From positions 1 through 31,819 of the forward strand of contig JBFKAV010000020.1 of the NCBI GenBank assembly GCA_041621405.1: a stretch of DNA of 31,819 bases. Reading direction: 5' to 3'. Under the pieces are notes generated by a model. The model did no database searches. It was not told the DNA's origin and worked only from the letters and a program-made list of their open reading frames with translations. The position numbers and the translations under genes were made by a program. Positions 29,264-31,819 of this stretch are shown piece after piece (positions within the stretch are counted from its first letter, which is position 1; each line of letters starts with the position of its first letter). Source of the stretch: JBFKAV01 sp041621405 (lineage in GTDB: Bacteria > Pseudomonadota > Alphaproteobacteria > Rhodobacterales > Rhodobacteraceae).

Positions 29264-31819
29264 CGGCCGGCCTCCCGGATCGCGGCAAGCACCCGGTGCG
29301 GCAGCGCCGGCAGCCGCGTGATCCGGGCGCCACAGGCGTGGCGGATCGCGTTCAGGATCGCCGGCGCGGTCGGGATCAAGGCGTGCTCGCCAAGCCCCTT
29401 GGCGCCGAGCGGCCCCTCGGGATCGGGCACCTCGATCAGGATCGACTCGATCCGCGGCATGTCGCCGGTCGTCGGAATCAGGTAGTCGTGCAGGTTCTCG
29501 GTGCGGCCGGGGATATACTCCTCCATCAGCGCCATGCCGAGGCCCTGGGCGATGCCGCCCTCGATCTGGCCCTCGGCGAGCAGCGGGTTGATCACCCGGC
29601 CGAGATCGTGCGCCGCGGTCATCCGCTGCACCTTCACCGTGCCGAGCGCGAGGTCCACCTCCACCTCGGCGAGCTGCGCGCCCCAGCCGTAGACGGCGTA
29701 GGGCGCGCCCTGGCCGTTCTCGTCCAAGGGCAGCGTCGGCGGGTCGTAGGTCTCCTCGGCCAGAAGCACGTAGCCGTGGCCGGCCTCGGGCAGGCGGGCA
29801 AGGTCGATCTCCGCGCTGCCATGCCCGTCGGAGACGATGACGCGCGTGCCTTCGAGCGCGATCCGCGCCGCCTCGCCGCGGTTGGTCAGCGCCAGGATCT
29901 CCCGGCGCAGCGCCTGTCCGGCCAGGAGCGCCGCCTTGCCGGTGATGTAGGTCTGGCGCGAGGCCGAGGTCTTGCCGCAATCGGGAGTAAGCGCGGTGTC
30001 GGGGCCGACGAGCTCGATCTGCGCCAGCGGCAGCCCGAGCGCGTCGGCGGCAATCTGGGTGATCACAGTGTTCGAGCCTTGGCCGATGTCGGTCGCGCCC
30101 TGGTGCAGCCGGAGCCGGCCGTCGGCGGTCAGCCCGAGGCGGATCGTCGAGGGGTTGGGCAGCGCGGTGTTGCCGCAGCCGTACCAGCAGGAGGCGACGC
30201 CGATGCCGCGCCGGCGCCCCTTCGCCGTGACGTTGAACCGGGCGACCTCCTCCAGCGCCGCTGTCCAGCGCGGTTTGAGCGCGTCGAGGCAGGCGCCGAT
30301 GCCGACGCCCTGGAGCCTCTGGCCGCAGACCGTGGGCACCCCGTCGGTCAGCACGTTGCGGCGGCGGAACTCCAGCCGGTCGATGCCGCAGGCCAGCGCC
30401 AGGTCGTCGTAGAGCGTCTCCAGCACCAAGGCCGCCTGCGGCACGCCGAAGCCGCGGAACGCGCCGGAGATCGGGCCGTTGGTGTGCACCGCCCGGGCCT
30501 CGGCGCGGTAGGCCGGCGTCGCGTAGGGCCCCGAGGCATGGACCGGCACCCGCGTGGCGACGGTCGGGCCCCAGCTCGCATAGGCGCCGGTGTTGAAGCT
30601 GCCGTCGAAGGTCATGGCCGTGACCCGGCCCTCGGCGTCGGCGCCGATCCGGGCGCTCATCCGGCCCGGGTGCCGCTTGGTGGTCGAGGCCATCGATTCT
30701 CGGCGGCTGTAGACCATCCGGCAGGGCCGGCCGGTCTTCAGCGCGGCAAGCCCGATCAGCGGCTGCAGCGAGACGTCGAGCTTCGCGCCGAAGCCGCCGC
30801 CGGTGGCCGAGGGAATGATCCGTACCCGCTCCCTCGGCAGCGCGAGGACCTTGGCTGTCTCCTCCTGGTCCATCACCGGTGCCTGGGTGCAGGCGCGGAT
30901 CGCCAGCACGTCGCCCTCGAGCCAGGCGAGGCCGGCCTCGGGCTCGATGTAGGCGTGCTCGACGTAGGCCGTCTCGATCGTCACCTCGGCCACCTGCGCC
31001 GAGGCCTCGAGCGCCGCCTCCGGATCGCCCCTCACCACGCGGCCACGGGTCAGGATGTTGTCGGGCCGCTGCGGCAGGACAGCCCGCGCGCCTTCGGCAG
31101 TACGGTAGTCCAGCACCGGCTCCAGCGGCTCCCAGGCCACCGGGAACGCCGCGAGGTCCAACGCCTCGACCAGGGGCGCCTCGCCGACGACGATCGCCAC
31201 CGCCTCGCCACGGAACCGCGCCTCGGTCTCGGCCAGCGCCGGCTGGTCGACGAAGGCGGGGATCGTGCCGAAGGCGTTGCGGCCGGGAATGTCGGCTGCG
31301 GTGAGGACCTGCACGCCCCTTTCTACAGCCCAGCCGGCGAGATCGCCGAAGCTGAAGCGCGCGGCGTGGTGCGGCGAGCGGACGGCGCGCACGAGGAGCG
31401 CGCCCTCGGCCTTCGCATCGGCGCCGAAGCTCTCGCTGCCCTCCACCTTGGGTCGGCCGTCGAGCCGTTCCACCCGCGCGCCCACCGCGGCGCCGCACTC
31501 GGGCAGCGACGGCTCCGCACTACCGCCCGCGTCGCAGAGCGCGGCGACGATCTTGGCATAGCCGGTGCAGCGGCAGAGCACGCCGCCGAGCGCCTCCTCC
31601 GCCTCCGCTGGAGTTGGCCGAGGGTTCTCTGCGAGCAACGCCGCCCCGGCCATCAGCATCCCCGGCGTGCAGATGCCGCATTGCGCGGCGCCGTGGCGCA
31701 GGAACGCCCGCTGCAGCGCACCGAAGCCCGCCCCGGCCAACCCTTCCACGGTCAGCACCTCGCGCCCCGCCGCCTGCGCCAGGGGTGTCAGGCAGGCGCA
31801 GCGCGGCTCCCCGCCGATC
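29260..31819 (-). CDS. Xanthine dehydrogenase family molybdenum hydroxylase, 2Fe-2S and Moco domains fused (5' end cut)
   Basis: About 853 visible residues; the N-terminus lies beyond the right edge. The visible part begins at the end of the plant-type 2Fe-2S domain (CACLTPLAQAAGREVLTVEG). The second cluster domain follows, with CGIC near the start and CRC about 32 residues later (LGGVLCRCTGY). The molybdopterin-binding subunit comes next: SATGGGFGAK, GAFRGFGVPQA, GQGSNTVITQIAADALG and the active-site glutamate in GAKGLGEHALIPTAPA. Such enzymes hydroxylate a ring carbon next to nitrogen using water. The Fe-S and Moco units are one polypeptide here and no FAD subunit follows. First visible gene of a coupled operon with the reductase-like protein, so nicotinate or a similar N-heterocycle is the likely substrate class. 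Confidence 0.92.
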   Translation of the reverse strand, partial: IGGEPRCACLTPLAQAAGREVLTVEGLAGAGFGALQRAFLRHGAAQCGICTPGMLMAGAALLAENPRPTPAEAEEALGGVLCRCTGYAKIVAALCDAGGSAEPSLPECGAAVGARVERLDGRPKVEGSESFGADAKAEGALLVRAVRSPHHAARFSFGDLAGWAVERGVQVLTAADIPGRNAFGTIPAFVDQPALAETEARFRGEAVAIVVGEAPLVEALDLAAFPVAWEPLEPVLDYRTAEGARAVLPQRPDNILTRGRVVRGDPEAALEASAQVAEVTIETAYVEHAYIEPEAGLAWLEGDVLAIRACTQAPVMDQEETAKVLALPRERVRIIPSATGGGFGAKLDVSLQPLIGLAALKTGRPCRMVYSRRESMASTTKRHPGRMSARIGADAEGRVTAMTFDGSFNTGAYASWGPTVATRVPVHASGPYATPAYRAEARAVHTNGPISGAFRGFGVPQAALVLETLYDDLALACGIDRLEFRRRNVLTDGVPTVCGQRLQGVGIGACLDALKPRWTAALEEVARFNVTAKGRRRGIGVASCWYGCGNTALPNPSTIRLGLTADGRLRLHQGATDIGQGSNTVITQIAADALGLPLAQIELVGPDTALTPDCGKTSASRQTYITGKAALLAGQALRREILALTNRGEAARIALEGTRVIVSDGHGSAEIDLARLPEAGHGYVLLAEETYDPPTLPLDENGQGAPYAVYGWGAQLAEVEVDLALGTVKVQRMTAAHDLGRVINPLLAEGQIEGGIAQGLGMALMEEYIPGRTENLHDYLIPTTGDMPRIESILIEVPDPEGPLGAKGLGEHALIPTAPAILNAIRHACGARITRLPALPHRVLAAIREAGR

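Overview
The window is very GC-rich, densely coding DNA, almost all of it read from the minus strand. It looks like an alphaproteobacterium, most likely Rhodobacterales/Rhodobacteraceae. The reasons are an FnrL-type [4Fe-4S] regulator, a TRAP-TAXI transporter, an MgtE magnesium transporter, an Hsp20/P-type ATPase low-oxygen set and a 6-hydroxynicotinate-reductase-type cluster. No rRNA, tRNA, CRISPR array, transposase or phage gene was seen.

Region A (1-15224) is a divergent unit. A PuuR-like XRE-cupin regulator on the plus strand (14628-15224) faces ten closely spaced minus-strand genes. In transcription order these are a TAXI solute receptor, a fused TRAP permease with a DUF3394-type tail, a universal stress protein, a nitrilase-superfamily amidase, a long Orn/Lys/Arg decarboxylase, an ATP-grasp ligase, a C45 Ntn-hydrolase/acyltransferase, MgtE, a class III aminotransferase and an FMN glutamate-synthase-like protein cut by the left edge. 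Import, decarboxylation, amide formation, amide hydrolysis, transamination and glutamate handling under a putrescine-type regulator suggest an uncharacterised amine/polyamine-conjugate pathway. The chemistry is inferred from families; the substrate is unknown. This is the best candidate for an undescribed system here.

Region B (15235-22407) is a compact low-oxygen/stress block: hsp20, a host-attachment-family protein, an FnrL-type regulator, a bactofilin-like membrane protein, a P2-type cation ATPase and an AbrB-family membrane protein. Four TTGAY-N4-GTCAA palindromes (15923, 16444, 18553, 21270) lie upstream of these genes, so the block looks like a local regulon of the encoded regulator. 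Two of the boxes also contain the stop codon of the preceding gene.

Region C (22413-25739) is a signalling operon on the minus strand: a membrane-anchored Ser/Thr kinase with a PDZ-like tail, an FHA protein and a small Roadblock/LC7-like protein with a TTG start. Positions 25740-26341 are about 600 bases with no supported gene.

Region D (26342-31819) is a translationally coupled minus-strand operon: a molybdenum hydroxylase fused to its 2Fe-2S subunit (cut by the right edge), a 6-hydroxynicotinate-reductase-like Fe-S protein, a UPF0280 (ApbE-like) protein and an amino-acid-synthesis (DUF1185) family protein. It probably acts on a nicotinate-like N-heterocycle.
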